Below are positions 23,601 through 35,740 of a stretch of 64,000 bases of DNA, one piece after another; positions within the stretch are counted from its first letter, which is position 1; every line of letters begins with the position of its first letter. The stretch comes from Gnetum montanum (Eukaryota > Streptophyta > Gnetopsida > Gnetales > Gnetaceae). The notes under the pieces are model-generated. The model searched no databases and had not been told where the DNA came from. It saw nothing but the letters and a program-made list of their open reading frames with translations. Made by a program: the position numbers and the translations under genes. Location of the stretch: NCBI GenBank assembly GCA_015680685.1, contig MNCI01003660.1:1115098-1179097 (forward strand), in the 5' to 3' direction.

Positions 23601-24985
23601 TCATATGTTTCAAATTTTGCATGTTATAACCAATCTCCATAATGTATCTTTCATTCCATAAAACCTAAGGCAAAACTTCATTGTAAATGTGAAAATTGTA
23701 ATCCACAATGGTCAATTTCACATACTTTATACTTTTTGGGCTGAAAAATGCCTCATAAGTGGTCAAATCCACATTCCCCAAGGGAAAAAAGTCACATAGT
23801 ATCTATATTTGGGCTTGGGGGAGTCAAACATGCATTTTGGAATGCCAAAAAAGGTAATTTGATCAATTTTATGGGGGGTATGCATTTTTCTACTCTAGAA
23901 ACGCCTATAGAGGGGTAGATCTCACCTACCCCTACCATGGAAGGCTAGAGGGTTTGGAGACTTTCCTACCTTCAACATGGAGACCTAATGTACAATTCAA
24001 AAACTTTTCCCCAGCTTGGAAACTTTTCCCCCTTAGCTTGGAAAGTTTCCCCCCAATGTGAAAGTTTCTCCCCAACTTGGAAACTTTTCCCCCTTAGCCT
24101 ACAAAGTTTCCCCCCAATTTGAAAGTTTACTCCCAGCTTGGTAAGTTTTCCCCCAACTTGGAAGCTTTCCTCCCAACATGGAAAGTTTTTTCCCTTTCCC
24201 CAGCATGAAAAATTTAATTCACTAATGTGGAAGCCAAAAGAAGCAAAATTCATTAATTCATGCACTTCAACATTGACCAACCACTTCAACAAGCATCGTG
24301 GAGAGCTCAACATGGAAGATTCATCTCCAACGTGAAAGGTGTACCATGGCTACTATTTTTAGTAAACAAAATGGCCATGGGGAAAGCACTTACTATGTCT
24401 AGTAACCCCCCAAATTTGGGTGCCCATTTCACAGCCAATTTTTAGCAAAATTATATCAAATTTTCAGCCATTTTTCAGCCTAATCATAGCCATTTTGCAG
24501 CCCCATTCATCATCCAAAATCCTATAAAAGCCAAACTCCAACACCATTTATAGGTTTAGTAATAGTAAAATAAAGGGTTTAAGAAATTTTTCTCATGGTT
24601 CAATATTTTTTCACAATATTCTACATTCACAAGGTTCCACATTTTTGACAAATTTTAGCAATTTTTATAGCATACAAGTAATTTTGGTTCCATGTTTTTG
24701 ACAAGCTTCAACAATTTTTGACAAGATTCAACACTCACAAGAAATTTGCATACACACAATTCCACACTTGGGGCATTTTTAGGTCCTCAAAAGCTCTTAC
24801 AAGTTCCCATAACTTCATTCTCTTGAACCCCAACGTGCAAGTAGTGAGGCCTTGAGATTTGGTGGATTTTGGATGTTAACACTATATCACTAGGATTCCA
24901 AACCTAGTGTGGAGAAAATTGGCATCCAAATATTTCACCTTTCTCACTGCACCTCGTGCCTCCACACCTCCCCCTCCCCCACCCC
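23601..24985 (+). repeat. 5' LTR of element E (visible part)
   Basis: It aligns with the right LTR from caaattttgcatgttataaccaatctcc (23611 and 48206) through accccaaYgtg-aagtagtgaggcctt (24830 and 49515) and as far as the gap at 24986. The start is uncertain by a few bases. Confidence 0.75.
23995..24215. repeat. Minisatellite inside the 5' LTR of E
   Basis: About nine imperfect copies of a 22-25 base unit like cccagcttggaaagttttccc. The right LTR has the matching array at 48600-48890, so it predates insertion. Confidence 0.75.
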
Positions 24986-25469
24986 NNNNNNNNNNNNNNN
25001 NNNNNNNNNNNNNNNNNNNNNNNNNNNNNNNNNNNNNNNNNNNNNNNNNNNNNNNNNNNNNNNNNNNNNNNNNNNNNNNNNNNNNNNNNNNNNNNNNNNN
25101 NNNNNNNNNNNNNNNNNNNNNNNNNNNNNNNNNNNNNNNNNNNNNNNNNNNNNNNNNNNNNNNNNNNNNNNNNNNNNNNNNNNNNNNNNNNNNNNNNNNN
25201 NNNNNNNNNNNNNNNNNNNNNNNNNNNNNNNNNNNNNNNNNNNNNNNNNNNNNNNNNNNNNNNNNNNNNNNNNNNNNNNNNNNNNNNNNNNNNNNNNNNN
25301 NNNNNNNNNNNNNNNNNNNNNNNNNNNNNNNNNNNNNNNNNNNNNNNNNNNNNNNNNNNNNNNNNNNNNNNNNNNNNNNNNNNNNNNNNNNNNNNNNNNN
25401 NNNNNNNNNNNNNNNNNNNNNNNNNNNNNNNNNNNNNNNNNNNNNNNNNNNNNNNNNNNNNNNNNNNNN
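24986..25469. other. Assembly gap of 484 N
   Basis: A run of N flanked on the left by a C-rich tract (cccctcccccacccc). The same kind of tract recurs at 25800-25825, so the gap probably lies in a tandem duplication. The end of the LTR and the primer-binding site of E are likely hidden here. Open frames across the gap are meaningless. Confidence 0.95.
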
Positions 25470-26400
25470 AAAAACTATAATGTGGAAGTTGCAAGTGGTT
25501 ATGCTTTGGCTTTTTACAGCACTTGCTATAAATTTTATAGCCCAAATCCAGCATTGATATTTCTTTCCCCTCATTGTTTTTAATGCCAAACATTTATTTT
25601 CTATCTTCTAAAAGTGGGTGGTTCAACTCATCCGTGAGTTGACTTTCCCCGCATTTTTCCAACTAAGAGAATTAGCAGCTACCTAAAACCAATTTTAGTG
25701 GAAAAATACTAACTTTTCACTTTTTTTCAACCTTTCCCCCCATCAACGTTGAGGTAGGAGGTGTGAGATTCCCATCATCTCACCCTCTTCTTCGTACTTC
25801 CCCTCCCCCCACCCCCCCACCCCCAACTACCATACCCAATGTGGAAGTAGTTGGGAGGCCAACGTTGGTGAAGTTCGAAACTAATTTTATAACTATATCT
25901 ACTTTTTTTGCAAGTTGAAAGCCATTTCTTTTAGTCAAAACTCCCAAGAAATCCAAAGCTGCCTTTATCCCGTTGTGGCAGAAACCTCAACATGGAAGCT
26001 GCAAGTGGTTTGGGTGCTAGAACTTCACAATATCTATTGTGAATTTCTAGAGAAAAGCTAGCATGGAAGCCTTGATAAACATTTAGTTTTTGTCAACATA
26101 ATCTTGGTCACTAAACCAACATTGGTTCCCATACCAACCAAGCCCACTTTTCCCTCATTTTTTGTGAAAGTTGACAACTGGCTAAAACCATCCTTGGAAA
26201 CTACCAAGTTTTCATTTTCATCTTTAAACTTTCCTTTCTCTCTTCAACATTGGAATAGGAAGGTGTGATATTTCTATTATCTCATCCCCCCTTCTTTCTC
26301 CCCTACCATACCTAGCTTAAAGGCACTTGGGAAGCCAACTTGTGCGAGGTTTAAAGCCAACATTGCTAATATCCTATTTCTGGTAAAGGAGTAAACCCCC
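25470..26400. repeat. Two tandem copies of a roughly 500-base unit in the leader of E
   Basis: 25480-25880 and 25985-26345 share an ordered series of phrases: tggaagYtgcaagtggtt, ggaggtgtgagattcccatcatctcacc, and accatacc followed by cacttgggaagccaac-type sequence. The left copy may extend into the gap. Confidence 0.6.
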
Positions 26401-26499
26401 CTTATCCCCCCACTTACTAATTATAGTAAGTATATAATTTTTTTCATTTTCATTTACTCTAAGATTTTTTTGAATTCCATTCACTAGAATTTATTCCTA

Positions 26500-28700
26500 T
26501 CTTAACATTTATAGCCTATTCTTAAGTAATTCTCAGTACTATAACCATGACTTTTCAAAAATCCACCAAATTGCCCTTCACCTTCACTAGCGAGTATCCT
26601 AACTAATAAGTGATGAAGGTGTATGATCCCAAAGACCCTATAGTCATTGAGTGTAGGCGATCTTTGAGAGTCAAAGGAGAGAGTCCTAATTTTGTAGCCA
26701 TAAATGAAGATTGTTATAACTTCATTTGTGCAAAATACAAGCAGGCATGTTAATTCCACGAATTGAAGCTAAGGCCAAATGAGAGTTTGAGCTCATACAT
26801 AGGGATGGGAAAGAGAAAATTCCTTCCCCATATGAAGAAATTTTTCTTAACAACATCTATTCTAGCATCTTATCCCAAGTGATTACTCCATAAGAGGAGG
26901 ATGACCAGCCTACCTTTGGGGAACAATAAGAAGAAGAGGGTGAATTAAGGGTAGAATCTAAGCCTAAAAATATCCTTGGAGGACTATTCCAACAAACATC
27001 CCCCAACATCATAGAACCTTCCCATAATGCCTTTTTTTTCTCCATGGGCATGGTGCCTCCATCTTTTAGTCCTCCACACCCTACTACAGTAGATCCCACA
27101 CCTACTGTAGCTACACACCACACAATCAATGCCACAAACAACAAACTATAGCATATTAATGCCATTTGCAACACAACCATGATATAAAAATCTATCAATA
27201 GTAGGTTTTACCACTATAAATCCTTTTATTGCTCACATGGGATCCACCATGAGGCCGCCAAGAACGCAAGGGTCACACACCATGTTTGTTCCATTTGTGC
27301 CTCAAGTACCAACACAAACATCTTTTTCTTTATTTGGCCCATAAGTGGCAACCATAGTGCAACCTTTTCCTTCTATCATGCAACCCATAACGAAGCCACA
27401 AGCCTCATAGAAAATGCCATAACCTTATGTACAAACTTTGCAAACTATGGGGCCACCACAAGCCTTGGATCAAGCCTCCCAAATAATCCAACACCTAACA
27501 AAGGAATTGAAGAGGTTTAAAGCCTCTACCATACAAATCGTCAAGATTATGGACTTCTACAAGGATGATCCCATAAGTCCTAGAGTCCCACTTGACACTT
27601 CCTCCTGGTGTTCCCATTCCATAATTTAGCAAATATAATAAAGAAGATGATCCTAATGCTCAACTTATCGTCTTTCAATCTAAATGTTTTCTCTTGCAAC
27701 CGTGGCCTCATACCATCATGAGGATTTTCCCTATGTCTTTAACTTGGAAAGAACTTGATTGGTACTATGCATTACCCAAAGGATCTATATCCTCTCTAGA
27801 AGACTTAGTAGCCTAGTTTGTCAACTGCTTCAAGTATGACTTGAAGCCTGACACAACACTTGACCAACTCATGAAAGTTAAGCAAGGGTCCTAAGAACTC
27901 GTACAGAAATTCATTCATTGATGAATGAAATACCAAAGCCCATAGCTGAAGCCCACTTGTTATATATATTCAAGGAAGCTGTTAATGACTTCATCAAGTT
28001 AAACTCTACTACCTTGATCCATAGTCTCTGAGCTAAGCATTCTCACAAATCAAAAACATGAAGGATGTCGTAGAGGCCAACCATGATCCAACCTATATAC
28101 CATATAAAAACCAACATGCTCAAAGAGATAAGAAAAAGAGCAAACAAAAAAACACTATAATAGCAACTGTAACTAAATAAGCTAAGACCTTAAACCAAGG
28201 GTCAAAGGTCAACCCACCCAAGGCCCCCACCAATGACCGTAGTAACCAACCATCAACTTATAGGACCAATGCATTGATAACAAATAGACCTAACTTTGAA
28301 CGAAAGGATAGGTCCAAATATACTAGATAGCCACTAAAACCATTAGAGTTGCTAAAAAAACTATTAAGAAGTGAATGTATGCAACATAAATAAATGACTG
28401 AAGTCCCTTGAAAGAAACATGAAAAACTATGTGAAATAGCCAAGGATCCCACTCAAAAAATGAAGGATGATCTCCAGTTGTCTAAATCCTTTAAGCTAGA
28501 CTACTTTTTCCACTATCTTCAATTACTTGGTCATGATACAAACTTTTACATTGCACTGAAGGATGACCTATAAAGGATTATAGCTAGCTTGGAACTAGTC
28601 TTAGGTGCTTCTAACCCAATTCAAGCACAAAACTAGTCAATGTAATTCTACAAAGGCCCATTGAATGCTAATGATAGTCCCTATGTAATCTCAAAATTCA
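26500..28700 (+). pseudogene. gag: gag remnant of element E
   Basis: Broken plus-strand frames. A Pro-rich leader with SPYEEIFLNNIYSSILS (about 26820) and HNAFFFSMGMVPPSF (about 27020) precedes a short helical open piece (27438-27629, QALDQASQIIQHLTKELKRF). The gag domain follows near 27720-27920 with TWKELDWYYALPKGSISSLE and NCFKYDLKPDTTLDQLMKVK, wording typical of Tat-lineage gag. No CCHC knuckle is evident downstream to about 28700. Many TAG and TAA stops. Confidence 0.65.
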
Positions 28701-29960
28701 ACATTGATAACAACTAGAGACCTACCAGAGAACCATTCATGATCCAAGTATCTCTATACAATGAAAAGGCTTCTTCCGCTTCCCATAGCTTAAGATCTCC
28801 CTTCATTGTGAGAGTGCCATCACGAATGCCTCCAAAGGAACCTTTTGTAGTAGACATAGGCAATGCCTCCAAACCCAATACAACCCAAATAGTTGTAGAA
28901 TAACCAACTATACAATGATCCCCTATGGTGGCCAATGCTACTACCTCTTCCTTACAAGAAATAGATGACAATTAAAAAATTTCCATTTTACAATGAAGAA
29001 GCATAAGCAAAAGCCTAACAACGAGAGAGACAAGTAGACATAGGCACAAAAGGAAGTGGGCCCATCAAAGCCCACTTCCATTTTAGCTATACCTATGACC
29101 TCCTTGATCCCATATCCTTCAACCAACAAGCCATAGGAGAACACTAAAGACCACAACCAAAATAACCAAAAAGAGCCACAATAGCCATAACTTAAAGTCA
29201 AAGTTAGCATTTTGGGATGCATGGAGGAAGTAAAGCACAACTAGGATGACAAGTCCATGGCCAACAACAAAAACATCCTCAGTACAATGGACCAAGTCAA
29301 GCAATCCCTCAAATAAGGAAACACAACCTTAAGCTTATATGACTTGATCATGACTTCCACAACACATTGTGAGGCACTAGTCAAAATTTTGACCTCCATA
29401 CCTATTACTGATGATATTCTTGCTAACGAGGAAGCCATCCATGCAGTGATGATTCCTCCATCACCAGGGGAGGGGAAGTCAACACCATTAACATTTTACA
29501 ATAGTGAAATTAAGGTTAATCCCTAGAATGCCGAGGTGACTATAGCCCCTCTATTTATAACTCTATGCATGGGAAAATTTAAAATACACTAGGTGCATGT
29601 TGATGATGGAGTAGTAACTAACATCATCCCATGCACCATCATTGAATGCTTAGGCTTAATTGAGTAAGTATAGCCTATGATCTCCATAGCTCTTAAGTCT
29701 TTCAATGAATCAAGAGTTGTCATCAAGGGCTCTATCTCCTTGGATTTTGAAGCCAAAGAACAATTCCCTACAATTGCAAACTTCTTGGTGGTGGAAGAGA
29801 CACTATGATTCAACTTGATCCTAGGAGGACCTTGGTTGGCTCAGTTATGAGCTATCTCCTTATCCATTAATTAAGAAACTCATCTTCCTTATGAGGGAAT
29901 TGAAATCATCATTCATAGTGACAATACGATAGGGATGGAATGAATAGGTGCCATAAATAC
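28701..29960 (+). pseudogene. Protease remnant of element E
   Basis: Around 29590-29650 the frame reads VHVDDGVVTNIIPCTIIECLGL, where Tat-type proteases have a VDGG/VDSG active site followed by NILP. The first Asp and Gly are still recognisable but the middle residue is Asp. Further on, KGSISLDFEAKEQFPTIANF (29730-29785) and LILGGPWL (29818-29840) match the C-terminal half. The order gag, then protease, then a long spacer, then RT, resembles Ogre-type elements. Confidence 0.6.
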
Positions 29961-29999
29961 ATCACAAAAACCTACACACTGGATGTTTACTTGAATGTA

Positions 30000-31023
30000 T
30001 CAAGGTTCCTATCCCTTTAGCCACTCATGTGCTAATGCCACATCACCAAACTTTAGGATGAGGGTTTCCTCATGACATGAACATGTAAGTGGTATAGTGA
30101 CATCAGCTAAGGTGGAAGGTCTTGTGAAGTAATAATCAAAGGGTAGCATCCATATAAGCAATTTCAATAGCCAAGAAAAGAAATAAAACACTTAATGCCA
30201 TAAAACACTAGAAGCCATATGTTTACCTTTACTTTTCTTCTACTATCTGGAGGTTCCAGCTATAAGGGTTTGATCCATGACATTAGCATCTACCCACTAG
30301 TTGTGCATCATCTTATCATCCTTGCACTTCTTGTATACCATGTTAAACCTAGTGGCATATTCATTAAAAGTCCCCTCTTAACTGTTGATACACAGTAGCT
30401 CTGATTTGGGGACTCTTGCTAAATTTGTCTAGAGCAGTTTGACCCACTACTAGGATTTAGTCATTAATGATTAAGCCCTGTTCATTAACCTTGTACCTAC
30501 AAGAAGTCAAATTAATGAAGTTAGGTAAGGTAATCAAGCCAAAATCATAAAAACATTACAATAACCATGTTTACCCCTATAGATGATACATGGTATCGAG
30601 TGGGCTCTATAATAATGTGTGGGATATATGCAGCACCATGATCTCCAAAAGGTAGCATGTACTTACAACATCTACAGTTCCCCCTATGATCTTAGGAGCT
30701 AGTTTATAAATAATATACCTAGTAATCAGTCCAAATGCAAGAGGCAATAGGGTCTCTATAACAACTCCAACTACATCCATGAACAAGTGTGATCATAGCA
30801 TCACACTGAAGTTCCTAAGAAGGTAGGCAAGGAAGTCCCTTTCCCTAGGCCAAAACCACAATGAAAGCTTCCCAAGGAGCATGTCGTGAGGTGGAGTATT
30901 GGTCTTAGGATAACCAATATCACACAAAATTCCAACCACCTCCACTATAATGAGAATAGACCTCAATAAAACCCTATGTGAAGCAAAACAAAAACGTTGT
31001 AACCAATTAGAATTTCTTAACAA
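30000..31023 (-). pseudogene. Antisense coding-like stretch in element E
   Basis: On the strand opposite to gag-pol, an open piece (31023-30793) and its continuation contain SLWFWPRERDFLAYLLRNF, DVVGVVIETLLPLAFGLI and IYKLAPKIIGGTVDVVS with only occasional stops. Tat-lineage elements are known to carry extra antisense reading frames, so this may be one. I do not recognise a domain. Confidence 0.4.
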
Positions 31024-31440
31024 TTTAGATAAAACATCTAGTCAAGGGTGAAATTATCCTCTGTAAAAAGATCTAAAGTGTTTATATAATAAGCTTAAGA
31101 ATTCCATAAAAAGGCACTATTACAACCTTTCAAAGCAAAAACATGATGACCTATTAGAGTTACTTAGAAAATTTAAACAAAACATCTACTCAAAGGTGAA
31201 ATAGCCTTTGTAAAAAGCTCTAAGGTGTTTATCTAAATTAGTCTAAGTAATTACATAAGAAAATAGTATAATGACTTTGCATATCCTTGCATCATGACCA
31301 ATTGGAATTTCTCAATAATTTTTTTTTAAAAAAAACTTCCTAAGTTAGAGATGAAATTAGCCTTTGTAAAAATCTCTTAGATGTTTATCTAAATTAACTT
31401 GAGAAATTTCATAAAAGCATTATTACCATATTTCATAGCA
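31024..31440. repeat. Three tandem copies of a roughly 145-base unit in E
   Basis: The phrases aaaacatctaStcaaRggtgaaatta, cctttgtaaaaa-ctctaaggtgtttatctaaatta and aagaatt-cataaaaRgca recur at about 31030, 31175 and 31330. Confidence 0.65.
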
Positions 31441-31620
31441 TTTATAGCCAAAACTATGTCTTTGTCTAAATTATGCATAAATTTAGAAAAATCACCTAAA
31501 TTATGCATAAGTTTAGAAAACACATCTAAAATTATGCAAAGCATGCATAAATTTATTAAAAACATCTAAACTATGCACAAGTTTAGAAAACGCATGATAA
31601 ACTTAGAAAAAAGCCATGAA
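31441..31620. repeat. Short tandem repeat of about 33 bases in E
   Basis: About five copies built on aaattatgcataagtttagaaaacacatct, with progressive decay to the right. Confidence 0.65.
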
Positions 31621-31829
31621 GCCATAATAAGAATTTTATTTAAAATAGAAAAAGCTTTTACTCTCCTTAAAAATGCAAAATCAAGCATATCAACCACTTC
31701 TATTTTGGATAATGTAATACAACCATGTGTTTTGCTTCAACTACAAATTTGTTAGACTTACAAATATCTTTCCATTTTCAATAACACAGACTTACCTCTT
31801 TTAACCCCAGGTTTCCAAATTTTAGCAAA

Positions 31830-34800
31830 ACATGAGCATGGCTAAGTACCATGAATTTCCATGCTAGAGTAGCAGTGTTGAGTGTGGAAGAATGGGGTGA
31901 CACTTACTCTTGCCTCCCAACACTCATCTAGCATAAGTTTGACCCCAAAGTGGGTCCCACATGGCCTAGAACCCCTCTAAGCATCTTCAAAAGCCTTAGA
32001 ACCTCACTAAACCTAGTCAAAACTTGTTAAGACTGGTCAAAATCTAGGATTTGATGTGTTCCACACTAGGGAAGGATTCTTCCATGTTGAGCCTTTCATC
32101 TTTAATGTGGATAGATTGGGGAAGTTCAAAATGACCTAAATTGATGACCTAATAACCATTTCTTGATGCCTCGTATGCCTTAACCCTGTCGAGACCCTTT
32201 AGACCTTCCAGAAGCCCCAGAATGGGTTAAAAATTGTACATATTTGTCATCCCCCTCTCATCCATGCTTGGGCCACCATTCCCAAGACATAAGAAAGGGT
32301 GTAGATTTCATGAGAAAGTTAGAAGCCTCCAAATTATCAAATCTAAACATCCAACATTGACCATCAACATCAACAACCCTAGGCGTTAACATGCATGGTC
32401 AATCGACTATCAATTTGGCCTAGATCTAACTTTTTCAACTGAGGGAGACCTCTTCCATGCTAATCCTTCCATCCTCAAAGTGGAAAAGAGGGGGGAAAGC
32501 TTGAAAACCCCCTCACATCCCCCAAAACAACTAGATCTTGACCCCATGCACTAATGGCCAATGCCAATGATCTTGTAAGCACACGTGCATAACCAGATCA
32601 ACCAAAAATGACCAAGAAATATTTCCCCCAAAATTTTTACATTGAGCATGGAAGCCCTAGCTTTGAAAAATGGGGAAGCTAGAAAATTCCTTACGACCCA
32701 TGAAATAGTCAAATTTCAACATCATATGGTAGCTGGAAATACCAATAACCTTATGAACATGCATGCATGATTGAAAGTTATCATAGAAGACCAAAAAGCT
32801 TTCCCCCCATTTCTCCACACTAAGCATGGTAGCCTTATCATGGAAAAAGGGGGGCAAGTTCAAAAAATAGCTTAACAACCTTAAAACAACCAAATTTTAA
32901 CATCAAATGTTAGCAATCGATGCCAACCAAAGAAGCTTACGTGCATGCCCGAAAATGACCAAAAATGATCAAAAATCTTGTTTCCCAAGTTTCTATGTTA
33001 AGCATGGAAGCTCTAGCAGGGAAAAACTAGGGAAGTCCAAAAAATTCCTTAATAATCTTAAAACAACCAAATTTTCACATCAAATGTTAGGAGTCAATGA
33101 CAGTAACCTAGGAAACCTGCATGCATGCCCAAAAACGATCAAAAGTGACTAAAAGGCTTTTTTCCATTTTTCCACACTAAGCATGGAAGCCCTAGCTTGG
33201 AAAAAGAGGGGGAAGTGCAAAAAATTCCTTAATAACCTTGAAACAACCAAATTTTAACATCAGATGTTAGCAATCAATACCAATAATCTAGAAAGCCTAC
33301 ATGCATGCTTGAAAGCTACCATAGAAGATCAAAAACCTATCCCCCCATTTTTCCATGTTGACCATGGAAGCCATAGCATGAAAAAATTTGGGGAAGCCAA
33401 AAAAACCACTCATAAACCTTCAAGACAACCAAATTTTGATACCATGCATTGACCATCATTGCCAGCAAACTCAAAAGCCAACATGCATGATCAAAAGTGA
33501 CCATAAAGCACTAAAATGCTATCCCCAAAAATTTTCACGCTAAGCATGGAATCCCCAATGTGAGAAAATGGGGGAAAGTTCAATACCACTTTAAAAATAT
33601 TTAAAATAATTATTTTTGACTCCAAACCCTAGTCCTCAACCCTAGTAGTTCTATAGGATAACATGCATCGTTGATTAAAGTTAAAACTAGACTAGATCTA
33701 AGTCTTATGGTGTCTCTATGCTGGGAATATTTCCCTCCATGATACTCAATGTGGAAATTAATGGTAAAACCCATTTGAAGTCCATAAGTACCTTAGAACA
33801 ACATTAACCAAACTTGTATGCACTACAAAGCCTTGTTGGCATCATTTGGAACTTTCAAACTTCAACAAGATGATGTCAGAAGGTTAAAAATTCATTGCCC
33901 CTTGTTTTCCACATTGAGCTCTCCATCCCTAGTGTGGAAAGAAGGGTAGAAGTTCAAAAAACACTTATAAATACTCAAAGCTACCAAAACTTGACACCAA
34001 ACCCCAATCCTCGACCTCAGTAGCCCTAGAGGTTGACATGCAAAATTAATTAAGGTTAAAATTGATCAAAAATCCATTCTCCCTTATTTTCCATGCTAAG
34101 ATTTCCATTCGTAGTATGGAAGAAAGGGGAAAAGCCAAAAAACCACTTAGTGATGCCCAAAACTATCAAATTTTGACATGGATCCATAGCCCTTGACCCT
34201 AGTAACCTTGAGAGGTAAAATGCATGGTTGACTATGATCTAAATTAGCCTAGATCTTAGATTCTTTCTTCCTCCATGCTAGAGTAATTTTCATAGCATGG
34301 AAACAAGGGGGAAGTTACTTTTCTACTTTTGGAGGCAAGATGACACTCCCAAAACCCAAAGATCTTTGTCAAAGAAGCCAAGGACCTCATAGCCTCAATA
34401 TTTTTCCTGTTTGACCTTATTTCAACCTCCAAAATTCATGCCTCCAACTCTTCCATGTTGGAGTAACTTTCCTAGTGTGAAAACAAGGGGGAAGACATTA
34501 AGTACCCTTAAACATCCTTCAAACATGCCCAAAATCATCCAAAAACTTGCAAAATCAAAGTCTCCAACACTAGGGGTGTAGAAACCTAGTCAAAGTGCCC
34601 CAAAATCACTCTAAATTTATCAAATAAGTGTTCCCCTATTTTTCAACACTGAGGATACTATGTTTAGCATGGAAAAATGGGGATAAGTCATTTCAACTCC
34701 TATAGACCCTAAAATGGCCTCAAATTGCCTCAAAATGAAGCTGCGATGTGCATAAGTTCCAGATATGGACTTCAACCACTTGTTTGAACTCATTTTTGCT

Positions 34801-35060
34801 TTCATTTTGGTTCCACATGTTGAACTCCCCTCTTTTCCATGCTGGCTAGCATGGAAATAAGGGGGGAAGACTTCAAAACCTACTTTTGGCCTTTATAGAC
34901 CTCTGAGGAGCCTAATTTTGATGGATCTGACCCTGCATTACCTTGGGAATGTCTTGGAACCTCAAATTTGGACCTTTGAACATCCTAAAACATATTTTCC
35001 TTAGTCACCATAATAAGGGCCCCTATTTCAATGTTGAGCCCAGCATGGAAGCCTCAAAAC
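31830..35060. repeat. Satellite-like array of about 180-base units in E
   Basis: About 17 diverged units. Each has an anchor like ctaagcatggaagcc, then ggggaagttcaaaaa, then cttaaaacaaccaaattttgacatc, and usually catgcatg. Anchors fall near 32455, 32640, 32820, 33000, 33178, 33358, 33540, 33722, 33905, 34095, 34275, 34455, 34645, 34838 and 35030, a spacing of 177 to 193 bases. No coding role is visible. Confidence 0.8.
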
Positions 35061-35740
35061 ACTTGATTTTTGGGTCTAAATAGCCCAAAAGTAGCCCTAA
35101 TTGATGCCGAAACCCACCTAATAGCCTTGTAGCCTTAGAACATGGCCTACTAAGGCCTAAAACTAGTAAAACCTAACCATTTTTTCCTATATTAACCAAA
35201 TTTTATCATATATATAACCTATTTTGCTTGATTTTTGCCTTATTATGTAATGTTTTATCTTGTTTTTGGACTTATGTTACCTTGCAAACCTTGTTGACCT
35301 TCTATGACCTCTATATAGCCTTATATGTTTATTGTTTACCTTATTACAACTCTATTTGTCTTTTGTTTTCCTTTGAATGGTATCAAATAGTGGGGTTGAC
35401 CTTCCCTAACCATTATTTGACACCATATAACCCTAGCCTACTAAGTCCTTAAACTAGTATCATAGTGCACCAAGACTATAAACTAGCATCACATCTTGCT
35501 ACTGCCTTAAACTAGCAAAATTGTGACATTTTTTGATCATTTGTAGTCTTACTCCTTATATTTTCCCTTATTTGACCTTTATGAGACTATTGTTCACCTC
35601 TATTACAGTTTTCCAAATTGACCTTATCTCATTGATGACCTTGGATTACCTTGATGACATTAGATTTGCATATGTTTTATGGCATTTTAATATTATTTAT
35701 TCACTTTTATCCATGTGCCACTTAATATGCTTTTGGTTTA
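35061..35740. other. Spacer before RT of E
   Basis: AT-rich, with three scattered copies of a ccttaaactagta phrase (about 35150, 35450, 35500) that recurs after integrase at 47982-48060. A pyrimidine-rich run ending in GCAG at about 35745 looks like a splice acceptor just ahead of the RT frame, which would fit an Ogre-like intron. Confidence 0.4.

Noticed and set aside
23590-23610. A target duplication for element E
   Set aside because: The LTR start and end are both uncertain, and a shared gatcc near 23593 and 50030 cannot be tied to the termini.
23995-24313. Minus-strand frame with repeated GGKL and GKSFQVG words
   Set aside because: It is produced by the 22-25 base minisatellite of the E LTR.
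24882-25593. Long open frames on both strands of more than 170 codons
   Set aside because: They run through the N gap and are open only because N cannot form a stop.
28714-29438. Several minus-strand frames of 61-99 codons
   Set aside because: They are shadows of the plus-strand gag-protease region of E and show no family wording.
31830-35060. Regular repeats suggesting a CRISPR-like array
   Set aside because: Units are diverged, contiguous and about 180 bases without distinct spacers; this is a plant tandem repeat within a retroelement.
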